In this document: one piece after another, positions 10,101 through 17,049 of the stretch
Layout of the letters: the number at the start of each line of letters is the position of its first letter
Position numbering within the stretch: position 1 is the first letter of the stretch
NCBI GenBank assembly: GCA_947444195.1
Contig: CANEZL010000021.1
Span: 1-64,000 of the forward strand
Reading direction: 5' to 3'
DNA from: Methylobacteriaceae bacterium
Lineage (GTDB): Bacteria; Pseudomonadota; Alphaproteobacteria; Rhizobiales; Beijerinckiaceae
Length of the DNA stretch: 64,000 bases
Translations under genes and position numbers: made by a program
The notes under the pieces: generated by a model
Told to the model about the DNA's origin: nothing
What the model saw: the letters and a program-made list of their open reading frames with translations, nothing else
Database searches by the model: none

Positions 10101-10293
10101 TGACAATTCACCTACTCTGAAGGCCGAGTTGATGAACGCGATCATCGATGCGTTCGAGGCTCACGCGAATCTCAGCAAGCAAGCACTCGACTCGCAGAAA
10201 GTTCGTGAGGGACTGAGAGAGGTGTTGCTTGGACCAGCTCAGCTTTACGAGGCCCTTCGAGCCCGCGCGGGTCCGGAACACGCAGGCGCATGA
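7171..10293 (+). CDS. hsdR: type I restriction endonuclease subunit R
   Basis: 1040 aa; motor and nuclease subunit that translocates and cuts unmodified DNA. The N-terminal HSDR_N nuclease domain carries the PD-(D/E)xK-type core (an Asp upstream, then VATLELKTDF near residue 155). The helicase has Walker A HSAGSGKT near 304, DEAH (VIADEAHSS) near 417, a VAFTATPK motif near 472, and motif VI QTLSRLNR near 702. The C-terminal region from about 780 contains a charged coiled linker (RRKRATDQEDD) and a helical domain that docks on the methyltransferase. ATG at 7171 overlaps the hsdS stop. No motif is missing, so the locus appears functional. Gene order M-S-R differs from the EcoKI R-M-S arrangement. 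Confidence 0.95.
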   Translation: MSLHKEISFEDEICAHLAAQGWVYEPGAATHYDRQRALFPADLIAWVQQTQPKTWEALGRSHGAGAAVALLDRVRKQIDDRGALDIIRHGVDMVGVKGRIALAQFRPAFGTNPDILAAYRANRLRVVRQLRYSAANENAIDVGLFLNGVPVATLELKTDFTQSVADAIDQYRFDRLPQPKGQAREPLLSFPGGALVHFAVSNSDVHMTTKLAGPATRFLPFNKGDNGGAGNPTNPNGHRTAYLWEEVLERESWLEILGRYLVAQGDAKRAITGLIFPRYHQLDATRTLTAAVRAEGPGGRYLIQHSAGSGKTNSIAWAAHFLADLHDAADRKLFSTVIVVSDRNVIDSQLQDALFGFERTAGVVATIRSEGGAKSGQLAEALAQGKKIIVCTIQTFPFALDAVRDLAAAEGKRFAVIADEAHSSQTGEAAKKLKQLLSPQEVADLQDGGEMSAEDILAAQMAARAGETDVTYVAFTATPKAKTLELFGRRPHPDQPAGPANLPGAFHVYSMRQAIEEGFILDVLRNYTPYKLAFRLANDGQDWEQQEVERSAALKGIMRWVRLHPYNIAKKVEIVVEHYRENVQPLLQGKAKAMVVLGSRKEAVRWKLAIDGYIKSKGYGLGTLVAFSGEVSDAESSEEPLTEASAALNPGLKGRDIREAFAGADFHLLLVANKFQTGFDQPRLCGMYVDRRLAGIQAVQTLSRLNRAHPGKDTTYVLDFVNSSEEILTAFRTYYDTAELEGVTDPNIVLDLKAKLDASGHYDEFEVDRVAAITMNPKTKQGDLIAAIAPVADRLLKRFTAAQERRKRATDQEDDSGASEAKDELDALLLLKGDMIAYQSAYSFLSQIFDYANTAVEKRFLFYKHLVPLLDFGREREGVDLSKVTLTHHSLKNEGQRRLDVLGRDETKLAPMTGMGSGSVQEKEKALLAEIIARVNDLFGGDTTDGDQLSYVTTLRDKMLESETLVTQAANNTKAQFDNSPTLKAELMNAIIDAFEAHANLSKQALDSQKVREGLREVLLGPAQLYEALRARAGPEHAGA

Positions 10294-10484
10294 GGCCAGC
10301 ACAAGCGCAGGCATCGCAGACCTTTAGGCAATCTCGTATGCACGGAGAAGCGAAGCCGGGTCTGCTCTACGAGAGCCCCTTCACGGACGTGGTGCCCCAG
10401 GTGCCGGAGCAGGTCTTTGACGGCGCGGAGACGAGCCGGTTGTTCGAGGTCATCAACGGGCTGAACAGGAGCGCGATGGCATAG
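10290..10484 (+). CDS. 64-aa ORF overlapping the hsdR stop (possible remnant)
   Basis: The ATG overlaps the hsdR stop in an ATGA arrangement, and an alternative ATG lies at 10338. From the MHGEAKP segment onward it reads LLYESPFTDVVPQVPEQVF followed by RLFEVINGLN. From memory this resembles the short tail at the extreme C-terminus of EcoEI-like type I R subunits and related helicases (LYxPPFT...GP..VF). It could therefore be a detached C-terminal fragment left by recombination between RM loci, or a tiny fourth gene. Coupling favours translation; the short length and the fragment-like similarity favour a remnant. Confidence 0.4.
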   Translation: MRPAQAQASQTFRQSRMHGEAKPGLLYESPFTDVVPQVPEQVFDGAETSRLFEVINGLNRSAMA

Positions 10485-11420
10485 AGTGCGGTCATCAGCC
10501 GAGCGTCACAGCGACAATCCGCAACAGCGTCTGCCTCGCCTTCGGCTCGGGGCAGCCTCTCGCGCTCGCTCCGGGCTTCGCCCTTCGCTCTCTGCTCAGT
10601 CTGCCTGTATGTCATCGATGATCTTCTCCTTGGCTTTCCAGAGAAGACTTTCTCCCCCACAACTGAGAACGACGAGTCCCCTCGTCGAGCCAGTGGTGGA
10701 GGAGAACGAGATCGACTTTCCGTCGAAGTGGCGAAGAACCTAGCAGCCGACCAAGGCTGCATCTCGGTGGCGTCCATTGACCGAGCAGGTGGTTCCGATC
10801 CCCGATCCTTTCGGATCACGCGGTTATCAGGAGAACCTGATGCCCCAGCGCGCCGCTAGCCTTCGACGACACACTGAGCGGAAGATGCGGCGACGCAGAG
10901 CTTCCGTCTTGTGATTGTGCATTCGCAGTCGAACTGACTGCCGGAGCAACCCGCTCAAGGCGTCCTGCATCTCTGCAGGGGAGCGCGTGAGCTGATACCC
11001 GTTCGGTGCGGCACCTCATAAGCCGGCGTCATGTTCCGCCAAGCCGTGATCGACATCCGCTATATCGTGTCGGCTGGTTCGGCCGGCACGAGAGACCATA
11101 GCACGTCGTTCTGCCTTTGTTCCAAAATTTTTTGGGGGCTTCTATGTCACTGGCATAAGACAGGGACGGAGCGCTGAAGGCGACGGCATTTGTCACATGC
11201 TGCTTCCTGGGCATCATGCAAGGTGCCCACGAGATCCGCACCGTGTAGGTGCAGAGAGTGCTGGAGCATACGTAGCGCTCGCTACCGCCTGGCTCGCATA
11301 ATCTGCCAATGCCCATGTCGCCTGCCAAGGATGGGATCGAGGATCTCGCGGACGGAGAAGGCATTGGGCATGTCGACCCCGGATCCTTCTAGGACTTCGC
11401 TCCTTGCGCATGCTCAGCGC
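10485..11420. other. gene-poor stretch of the island downstream of hsdR
   Basis: Nearly 950 nt without a convincing gene. ORFs exist on both strands but have no ribosome sites, no recognisable motifs and odd composition. The stretch probably contains decayed insertion debris. A 17-nt sequence at 11386-11402 recurs at 15244-15260 (listed separately). Confidence 0.5.
11386..11402 (+). repeat. 17-bp direct repeat, left copy (possible att-like site)
   Basis: The string CTTCTAGGACTTCGCTC occurs here, 19 nt beyond the 3' end of the integrase, and again in the same orientation at 15244-15260. The flanks differ on both sides. The pair encloses the integrase, the iteron-like cluster and three small genes (about 3.9 kb), as core att repeats of an integrated element would. 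Confidence 0.35.
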
Positions 11421-12403
11421 TCAACGAAGACGCTCGGCGAGATCAGCAGCTCGGAGATGGGTATAGCGCTGAAGCATGCGCAGCTCACGGTGCCCGAGAT
11501 AGAAGCAACTTCGACGACGTTGAAGCCCCTCTCGAAGAGTCGGGACACCGCCTCATGCCGCAGATCATGCAGGTGCAGATCCTCGAGCCCCACACGTCGC
11601 CTCAGGCGCTCCCAGGCAAGCCTCACAGCATTCGGGGCAGCAGTGAACACCGTCGCGCTCTCGCCCGTTCTGAGGCTCCTGAGCGTCTCCACGGCGCGCT
11701 TGGACAGAGGCACATCCCGGCTGCTCCCATTCTTCGTGAGCGGCAGGTGTGCAACATGCCGCTCGAGATCGACGTGCTCCCAGCGCAAGCTCAGGAGTTC
11801 GCCCCGACGCATCCCGGTTTCGACAGCAAGCTCGATCAGCGGGCGCAGGTAGGGCACCCGGCCCTTGTCCGCGGCGGCGAGCAAAATCTGCTCCTCGTTG
11901 CCTTCGAGGCGCCGCGTGCGGCCCTTCGGCGGAGAGGGCCGGCGCACGAGTTTGCAAGGGTTTGTCGCGATGTGGATGCCCCACTCGCGGCGCGCGGTGT
12001 CGATGGCGTGGCTGATCGTGTTCAGCTCACGGATCACCGTCGCCGGTGCCACAGCTTTGAGACGCTCGTCGCGGTAGGCAGCGAGGTGAGCGGTCGAGAG
12101 CAGCGTCATCGTGCGGTGGCAAATAGGACGACGTAGGATGCCGTTGATGCGTGCGATCTCGGTCGCTGCACTGCGCTTAGTCGGCGATACCTCGTCCCGA
12201 TAGCGCGTCAGGAGCTGCGCGAGCGTCATGCTCTCGGCCGGGCGCATGTCGGGCAGCGCACCATTGCGGTCGAGCTCTGCCTCGAGGCTGCGAGCCCAAC
12301 GCTCCGCGTCGCTCTTGCTGTCGAAGCTCTTGGAGCGTGGCTGCATGCCCTTGCGACGGACAGCTGCCTGCCAGCGTCCCCGGAGCTTCCTGATCGTCGC
12401 CAT
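11414..12403 (-). pseudogene. tyrosine recombinase/integrase, frameshifted before the catalytic His and Tyr
   Basis: Starts at ATG 12403 (MATIRKLRGRW, an Arm-type N-terminus), then a core-binding domain (about 60-150) and catalytic domain from about 165. Visible catalytic residues are R199 or R200 in TGMRRGELLSLRW, Lys near 224, and HLHDLRH (H279, R282). After VASISG at residue 304 the frame runs into 25 unrelated residues (TVSCACFSA...). In the next frame the same DNA reads HRELRMLQRYTHL then AADLAERLR and a stop at 11421. This is exactly the expected box with the third His/Arg and nucleophilic Tyr. A single missing C near 11491 (GGCACC for GGCCACC) explains it. The predicted protein lacks the nucleophile and should be inactive, unless this is an assembly error. 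Probable integrase of the island that ends at the tRNA-Arg remnant. Confidence 0.85.
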
Positions 12404-12546
12404 CGCGGCCCTGGTCCTCGTGCGTGAGCGCTGCACTGAAGGACGCCGCCGGAGGCGGCGCAAGCAAAACCCCGACGGACGCGCTGGCGCTTGCCCCTGG
12501 CCCACGGGTCACCGGACGCTCGGGCATCCGAGGGGCTCCAAGTCCG

Positions 12547-12599
12547 CGTTCCTGTAAATGTATATACAGGTAGATAGAGGTATATCTTTATCAGGAACG
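12547..12599. promoter_or_regulatory. AT-rich imperfect inverted repeat upstream of the integrase
   Basis: The arms at 12547-12567 and 12580-12599 both begin CGTTCCTG and share an A/T-rich continuation ending in TATAC, separated by about 12 nt. It lies about 145 nt upstream of the integrase start and is the most AT-rich spot in the neighbourhood. Candidate integrase operator or promoter, or a recombinase arm-binding site. Sequence structure is seen; function is inferred. Confidence 0.45.
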
Positions 12600-13135
12600 A
12601 GGAATTAGATGCTCACGGCTTCCGGCGGCTCACGAGAGCTGGAGCTGAAGTGAGGAGCCATCAGCAAGTTCTCACGCTCCGGGAGGCCGCGCTCACGCTG
12701 ACTGCTATTGGCTCAGTGCGACGCCAAGGAGACCGGCTGTGAGCGGGCGAGACAGGCGAGAGGCGCCGTGTAGATCCGTATTTCCACTGCGTTCCCAACT
12801 ATCCGGCTCTCTACGGGAGGCACGTGCTCCCTTGGCACTCACACACGCAGGCACGCTTTATGGGTCGTCTCTTTGGGGCTCCCCTATGACGCTCGCGCGC
12901 TCATGCGTGTGTCTGTGCGTCACGCTCTATCGAGTAGATGCTTTCTGCTTTCGTCATACAGCGTCACAGAGCGCGTTTCTCTCTTGCGACGTCTCTCTGA
13001 ACTCTCTCATGCTTCCCGACGCTCAGTGAGCTTCTAATGCGATTTCACCCTGAGAGCGCTGTGTCTGGGTCCATGTCTCTCTATGGGCTGATCGTTGGTT
13101 TGGCCGAAAATTCGGGTCGCTGAGTGAGCTGGGGC
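12600..13135. other. gene-free stretch between integrase promoter region and GACATC repeats
   Basis: About 540 nt with no convincing ORF. A 96-codon plus-strand frame at 12739-13029 is Ser/Cys/Leu-rich, lacks a ribosome site and looks non-coding. Several CTCT/GAGA-rich segments are present, but I see no clear element. Confidence 0.45.
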
Positions 13136-13136
13136 T

Positions 13137-13310
13137 GATGAGACATTTTCCGCAAAATCGCGTTCGCATTGGATTTTGATGGGACATCCAGGTGACATCC
13201 ATGGGACATCGGTGAGACATTTGCGGCCCGATATGTCTCATGCCCGATAGTTCGCATTGAGGCTTGAGGGGACATCCAGGTGACATCCACGAGACATAGT
13301 CTGTCTCATT
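13137..13310. repeat. iteron-like cluster of GACAT motifs including two 40-bp direct repeats
   Basis: Motifs of the type (T)GGGACATCC, GGTGACATCC and TGAGACAT recur about nine times in 170 nt, mostly at 10-11-nt spacing, with two in inverse orientation (ATGTCTC). Superimposed are two 40-bp direct repeats, 13162-13201 and 13250-13289. Each starts GTTCGCATTG and ends GGGACATCCAGGTGACATCC(A), exactly 88 nt apart, differing mainly in the 10 nt between. Helical-turn spacing suggests cooperative protein binding, as for Rep iterons, excisionase or regulator sites. No partner protein is evident nearby. Confidence 0.6.
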
Positions 13311-13365
13311 CGGACGGTGGCCTGCGGGAGCCTGGACCAGGTGGGCCGAGGCTCTCTGGACCGGC

Positions 13366-13795
13366 TCAATACCAATACCAGTCCGCGGTCTGTGCGGGTC
13401 CGGATAGCGGCGCCGTGGTTACGCTCTTGGTGTAGATGCAGGTGCGCTCGTAGTAGGCAGGTGGCTGCCCCTTGTAGCGCACGCAGTCATAGACGCCGGT
13501 CCGCTTCTGCACCGTGACCACGGTTCCCTTGGGGATGATGACGCAGCGACGCCCTTCCGTGGCCGGCACGGTCGGTCCTTCCGCGAGTTCGGCGAAGGCA
13601 CGCCTGCCTCGCGCCTGCTCCAGAGGGTTCTTCTTGTCGAGCACCATCAGCATGATGCGGTCGAAATCCGCGACGCTCTGGCAGCCAGGGAGGTCCTGCT
13701 TGACCGTGTAGGGGCCAGGGGCCAGGGGCCTCGGTCTCGGCATGGGCGGCCGTGGCGAGGAGCAGGAACGAAAAGGCGAGAGCATGATGTTTCAT
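13366..13795 (-). pseudogene. small secreted protein gene frameshifted at a 7-bp tandem repeat
   Basis: From ATG 13795 the frame gives a textbook signal peptide (MKHHALAFSFLLLATAAHA, then ETEAPGP) but then leaves frame. The rest of the mature protein is in another frame: YTVKQDLPGCQSVADFDRI and onward, including GRRCVIIPKGTVVTVQ and four Cys, to the stop at 13366. The junction is three copies of a 7-bp unit (13710-13730). With two copies the frame would be continuous, giving a protein of about 140 aa. The mature part is an unknown periplasmic or exported protein. It is either disrupted, switchable by slippage, or a sequencing artefact in the repeat. Confidence 0.7.
13710..13730. repeat. heptanucleotide tandem repeat (3 units) at the frameshift of the secreted-protein gene
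   Basis: Three tandem copies of AGGGGCC (plus strand) lie just after the signal-peptide codons. Because 7 is not a multiple of 3, each unit gained or lost shifts the frame; two units would restore it. Confidence 0.8.
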
Positions 13796-13994
13796 GCCCT
13801 CGCATGTAGCCGCTCCAGGATCGCCAGTCGGGTCCGATTTGTCTGTCGGCCTCACGATCGCGCTGATGAGCCTGCGCCTCGGCGTCCGTTTTGGCCTGCT
13901 CGATCGCACGCCGATTTTTCTCCGTAAAACGCCGCTCCTCGACCGCTATAACAGGCCAAGCAGATGCGCTGATGGGCAGCACCGGAGGAAAGTC

Positions 13995-14315
13995 ATGTAT
14001 CACACACCCAAGCGTCTCGAGATTGATGGCCTGGACAAGCTGCTGCGGATTACAGGGGCTATGCTCGTTGACTACGAGCATGCCTGGAAGACAGAGATGA
14101 TGCGCCGTGCACTAGCTGCATACTGTCGGCAGGATGGCGCACGCTTTCCATGTCGGCATTTATCTCGGATCGCCAAGCACAGGAACAGGTATTATGCCTA
14201 CTTGGCCGACGAAGCAGGAACCCTGGCCGTCTACAGGATCGGCAGCGAGAGCAGTTTCAAGCGCAAGGCCAAGAGGTGGCCCAAAGCGATCGAAGAAGGA
14301 TCTTCGCCGGTCTAG
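13995..14315 (+). CDS. 106-aa hypothetical protein
   Basis: Starts at ATG 13995 with a strong ribosome site (GGAGGAAAG, 2-3 nt before the ATG by its end). The sequence begins MYHTPKRLEIDGLDKLLRI, has a helical N-terminal half, then a basic region (RHLSRIAKHRNRYYAYLADE) and a Lys/Arg-rich tail (SFKRKAKRWPK). No signal peptide or membrane segment. Net charge is strongly positive in the C-terminal half, compatible with nucleic-acid binding. I recognise no family. It is divergent from the frameshifted secreted-protein gene, sharing about 200 nt. Confidence 0.5.
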   Translation: MYHTPKRLEIDGLDKLLRITGAMLVDYEHAWKTEMMRRALAAYCRQDGARFPCRHLSRIAKHRNRYYAYLADEAGTLAVYRIGSESSFKRKAKRWPKAIEEGSSPV

Positions 14316-14574
14316 CGTTCGGAATTCCACATGATGCGCTGAGTGGCTGGCGATAGCGACTATGCAGCCAGCCACTCGTGCAGCTTGGTCCAGTTTCGCC
14401 GATCGTGATCGACAGCTCGATCCAAACTGCAGCCGCTGTCGCAGTTAACGCTCGGCGCGTAGGCTTTTGAGGAAGCGTCGAGCCACTTCTTGCACCGCCT
14501 CTCCTCGGTTCGCGAATGATCGAGTGTCGCGTGCCGAGCCGTCAGACCAGCAAGCTCGAACGTGAGGATGGCTG

Positions 14575-15125
14575 ATGCCCTGGGGACCCTTCCACGAACA
14601 GCGGATCTATAAGCGACGACAGGACATCCACGCCGTCTATGGCGGTCAGCAGCAAGGCGGCATCTGCACTCCTAGCAAGCATGCCGTCATCATCGTGTTC
14701 ACCGGCTCGAGCGGCGAGCAGCACGGCTATGCGGACGGCTGGTCATCGGAGGGTGTGTTCCGCTACTTCGGCGAAGGCCAAGTCGGCGATATGGTGTTCG
14801 AGCGAGGCAATCGCGCGATCCGGGATCATCTCGTCGACGGCAAAGACCTCGTGGTCTTTCAGACACGCGGCCGAGAGGGGGTGCGGTTCCTCGGTCAGTT
14901 CGAGTGTGCCGGCTACACGTCAGGAGAAGCCCACCCTTCGACAATGTCGAGGGGCGTCGAGAGATGCTCGAGACGCTCCAACAGGCCTTCGGGCAGCACT
15001 ACGGGGAACGCGCGGTGGATGGCGAACCCTACGTTCCTCTGTCACTGCTTCAGGAGCCGGCAGCCCGAGAGAGGCTGTTCGCGATCTGGCAATTGATGCT
15101 CGACCGCATCTATGCCAGGACGTGA
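14575..15125 (+). pseudogene. ScoMcrA-type SRA-like modified-DNA reader domain protein, frameshifted
   Basis: From ATG 14575 the frame carries YKRRQDIHAVYGGQQQGGI, VIIVFTG, GYADGW, GVFRYFGEGQVGDMVF and AIRDHLVDGKDLVVFQ. This series of motifs I recall from the SRA-like N-terminal region of McrA-type HNH restriction enzymes that cut modified DNA. After SGEA (about 14927) the frame is lost. The adjacent frame continues PPFDNVEGRREMLETLQQAF and on to LDRIYART with its stop at 15125. A single-base frameshift near 14928 would join them to about 183 aa. No HNH motif follows, so it is either a stand-alone reader or a remnant that has lost its nuclease. Family call is from memory. Confidence 0.55.
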
Positions 15126-15494
15126 TCCCTGACGGATGCGCAGTGCATGTTGGGTAGACGTGCGAAGCATCCAGGAGGCCTTCCAAGGATCGCTTCAAGA
15201 AGCCCGCGCGCGCAGAAGGCACTCCCTTACCGGACAGTCAATTCTTCTAGGACTTCGCTCTACCCCTCGACCCATGCTGTCGGGGCTACAGCCGGATGTG
15301 CCGCGCGCGAACTCCACGTCCGTATACGCTGGCCGGGCACCGTGATCGGGTTGCTGGTTCCTACACCCAACCGCTCGCGGATGTGGCCCAATTGCGCCGC
15401 GGAGAGCTCCCGGCACAGTGAGCGTCGATCGACATCGAGCTAAGTTCTTAATTTCGAAGGAGGCACTTAGCAGTCTGGAGAGCAGAGGCTGGGA
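15126..15494. other. gene-free island end next to the tRNA-Arg remnant
   Basis: About 370 nt between the frameshifted reader gene and the tRNA remnant. It contains the right copy of the 17-bp repeat (15244-15260) and no convincing ORF. Confidence 0.45.
15244..15260 (+). repeat. 17-bp direct repeat, right copy (possible att-like site)
   Basis: Identical to 11386-11402 in the same orientation. It lies about 235 nt inside the tRNA-Arg remnant. Confidence 0.35.
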
Positions 15495-15535
15495 CCTTCG
15501 GAGGGCAACGCTCTATCCAGCTGAGCTACGGGTGC
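15495..15535 (-). pseudogene. 5' 41 nt of tRNA-Arg(CCG): likely island insertion junction
   Basis: On the minus strand, starting at 15535, the sequence is the acceptor 5' strand GCACCCG, then TA, a D-arm (GCTCAGCTGGATAGAGC) and the anticodon 5' stem GTTGCC with loop CTCCGAA plus GG. That is a tRNA-Arg with anticodon CCG up to the base after the anticodon loop. From 15494 leftward the 3' stem, T-arm and acceptor complement are absent (it continues TCCCAGCC...). No 3' half occurs elsewhere in the window. Loss of homology exactly at the anticodon loop is typical of a tyrosine-recombinase crossover, making this an attachment-site scar. Confidence 0.75.
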
Positions 15536-15974
15536 TGGGCCACCCTGTGATTAGCCGAACGGCCTCCGCGGCGCAACGGGGTCGCAGAAGAGTTTGGGCT
15601 CGAGGGGACCTCCGCGGCGCCTGTCTCAGAGCAAGGCCACACATTCGGATCATGGCGGGTCGCGCGAGGAGAAGACCAATCGCTGGGTGGATCGCCGTAT
15701 CCCGGGCGGACGGCGTGCGGCGTTGTCGAATCGGATGCGAATCAAGTCCGATGATCAGGCGTTGCGCGGCAGGCGGCTCCCACAGCACGCGTTCTGATGC
15801 GTTCCTGAACGTGGCAGGATTCTTCATCTCCCGTGGGAGCACCACGCCGCTGATGGCGTCCGGGCAGCATGCCGCACGCGCGCGGACCCGCGTCGGGCGT
15901 TGATGCCGGGTTCACGCCCCCGGGGCCGTGCTCGGCCCGCCGCGTACGGCCTGTCACCACCACGAAGGAAGACC
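15536..15974. other. intergenic region upstream of the amidotransferase
   Basis: About 440 nt. It would contain the promoter of the tRNA-Arg (minus strand). No convincing ORF. Its sequence is chromosomal-like but less GC-rich than the following genes. Confidence 0.45.
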
Positions 15975-16838
15975 GTGGCCTCAAGCCGTCCGACCCTGCG
16001 CCTGCTCGTTGCCGAGAGTGAAACCCCGGAGGTCCGGGAGAAGCGCCGCGCGAGCGTCGGCCGTTCGTCCGGCGAGACCTACCGCGACGTGCTGCGGCGG
16101 CTCGCGCCCGGGGCCGCCTGCGAGCGGGTGTTTCCCGCCGATGCCGATGCGGCCCTCCCGGCCGGCGCCGCGCTCGCCGATTACGACGCGGTGCTCTTCA
16201 CCGGCTCGCCGCTCCACCTCTACGCGGAGACGCCGGAGACCCGCCGCACGGTCGCCTTCATGGGGGCCGTGTTCGAGGCCGGCACGCCCGCCTTCGGCTC
16301 GTGCGCGGGCCTGCAGGTCGCTACCGTGGCCGCGGGGGGCAGCGTCCGCCCGAACGCCCGGCATCCGGAGGCGGCCTTCGCCCGGCGCATCACCCCGACC
16401 GAGGCCGGCCGCGGCCACCCCCTCCTCGCCGGCCGGCCCGCCGCCTACGACGCGCCCGCGATCCACACGGACGAGGTGGAGGCCCTGCCGCCCGGCGCCG
16501 TGCTGCTCGCCGAGAACGGGGTGACCACGGTGCAGGCCGCCGAGATCCGGTACGGGCGCGGCGTGTTCTGGGGCGTCCAGTACCACCCCGAGATCGGCCT
16601 CGACGAGGTGGCCGGCGCCCTGCGGCGGCAGGCGGACGGGCTCGTCGAGGCGGAGCTCGCCCGCGACCGCGGCGCGGTCGAGGCCTATGCCGCCGAGATC
16701 GAGGCACTGCACCGGGAACCGGACCGGCGCGATCTGGCCTGGCGCCTCGGCCTCGACGAGCAGGTCACCGACGAGGGGCGGCGGCTGACGGAACTGCGCA
16801 ACTTCCTCGACCACCTCGCAGGGACGCGCCGGGGCTGA
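15975..16838 (+). CDS. class I glutamine amidotransferase (GATase1) family protein
   Basis: 287 aa. GMP-synthase-like amidotransferase domain: FTGSPLHLY near 75-83, nucleophile Cys in GSCAGLQ (C110), and the His/Glu pair in QYHPEIG (about H204, E206). All three catalytic residues are present, so it should hydrolyse glutamine or act as a related C26-type hydrolase on gamma-glutamyl compounds. The helical C-terminal 70 residues are an add-on. Start chosen at GTG 15975 because AAGGAAG lies 4-5 nt upstream; longer frames lack a ribosome site. It stands alone and is the first intact gene outside the island. Acceptor substrate unknown. Confidence 0.8.
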   Translation: MASSRPTLRLLVAESETPEVREKRRASVGRSSGETYRDVLRRLAPGAACERVFPADADAALPAGAALADYDAVLFTGSPLHLYAETPETRRTVAFMGAVFEAGTPAFGSCAGLQVATVAAGGSVRPNARHPEAAFARRITPTEAGRGHPLLAGRPAAYDAPAIHTDEVEALPPGAVLLAENGVTTVQAAEIRYGRGVFWGVQYHPEIGLDEVAGALRRQADGLVEAELARDRGAVEAYAAEIEALHREPDRRDLAWRLGLDEQVTDEGRRLTELRNFLDHLAGTRRG

Positions 16839-17049
16839 TCCATGCCTGCGGGGCGGGACGCGTTCTCTCGCGGCACGGAGATCCGGAGGTGCGACGCGCC
16901 TCCACAGGGTCGCGTTCCGCGCTCCGGAACACCGCTATGCGCCTCCACCACGACAGGCGCGGTCCGCGGGCAGACCCGGGCAGACGGCGGCGCGGCCGCG
17001 CACGCGATCCCTGTCGCGCTCCGGCAGGCCGCGTCTCCGGACGACCACC

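Noticed and set aside
12739..13029. 96-codon plus-strand ORF
   Set aside because: No ribosome site, no motif, unusual Ser/Cys/Leu composition; treated as non-coding.
13137..13310. Possible CRISPR array from the repeated GACATC units
   Set aside because: Repeats are short, irregular and partly inverted, with no uniform unique spacers and no cas genes.
14542..14724. Minus-strand 60-codon ORF opposite the reader-domain gene
   Set aside because: Lies antisense to the clearly motif-bearing SRA-like frame and has no ribosome site.
1..15535. The island as a prophage
   Set aside because: No capsid, tail, terminase or lysis genes are visible; the content is RM, nuclease and integrase genes only.
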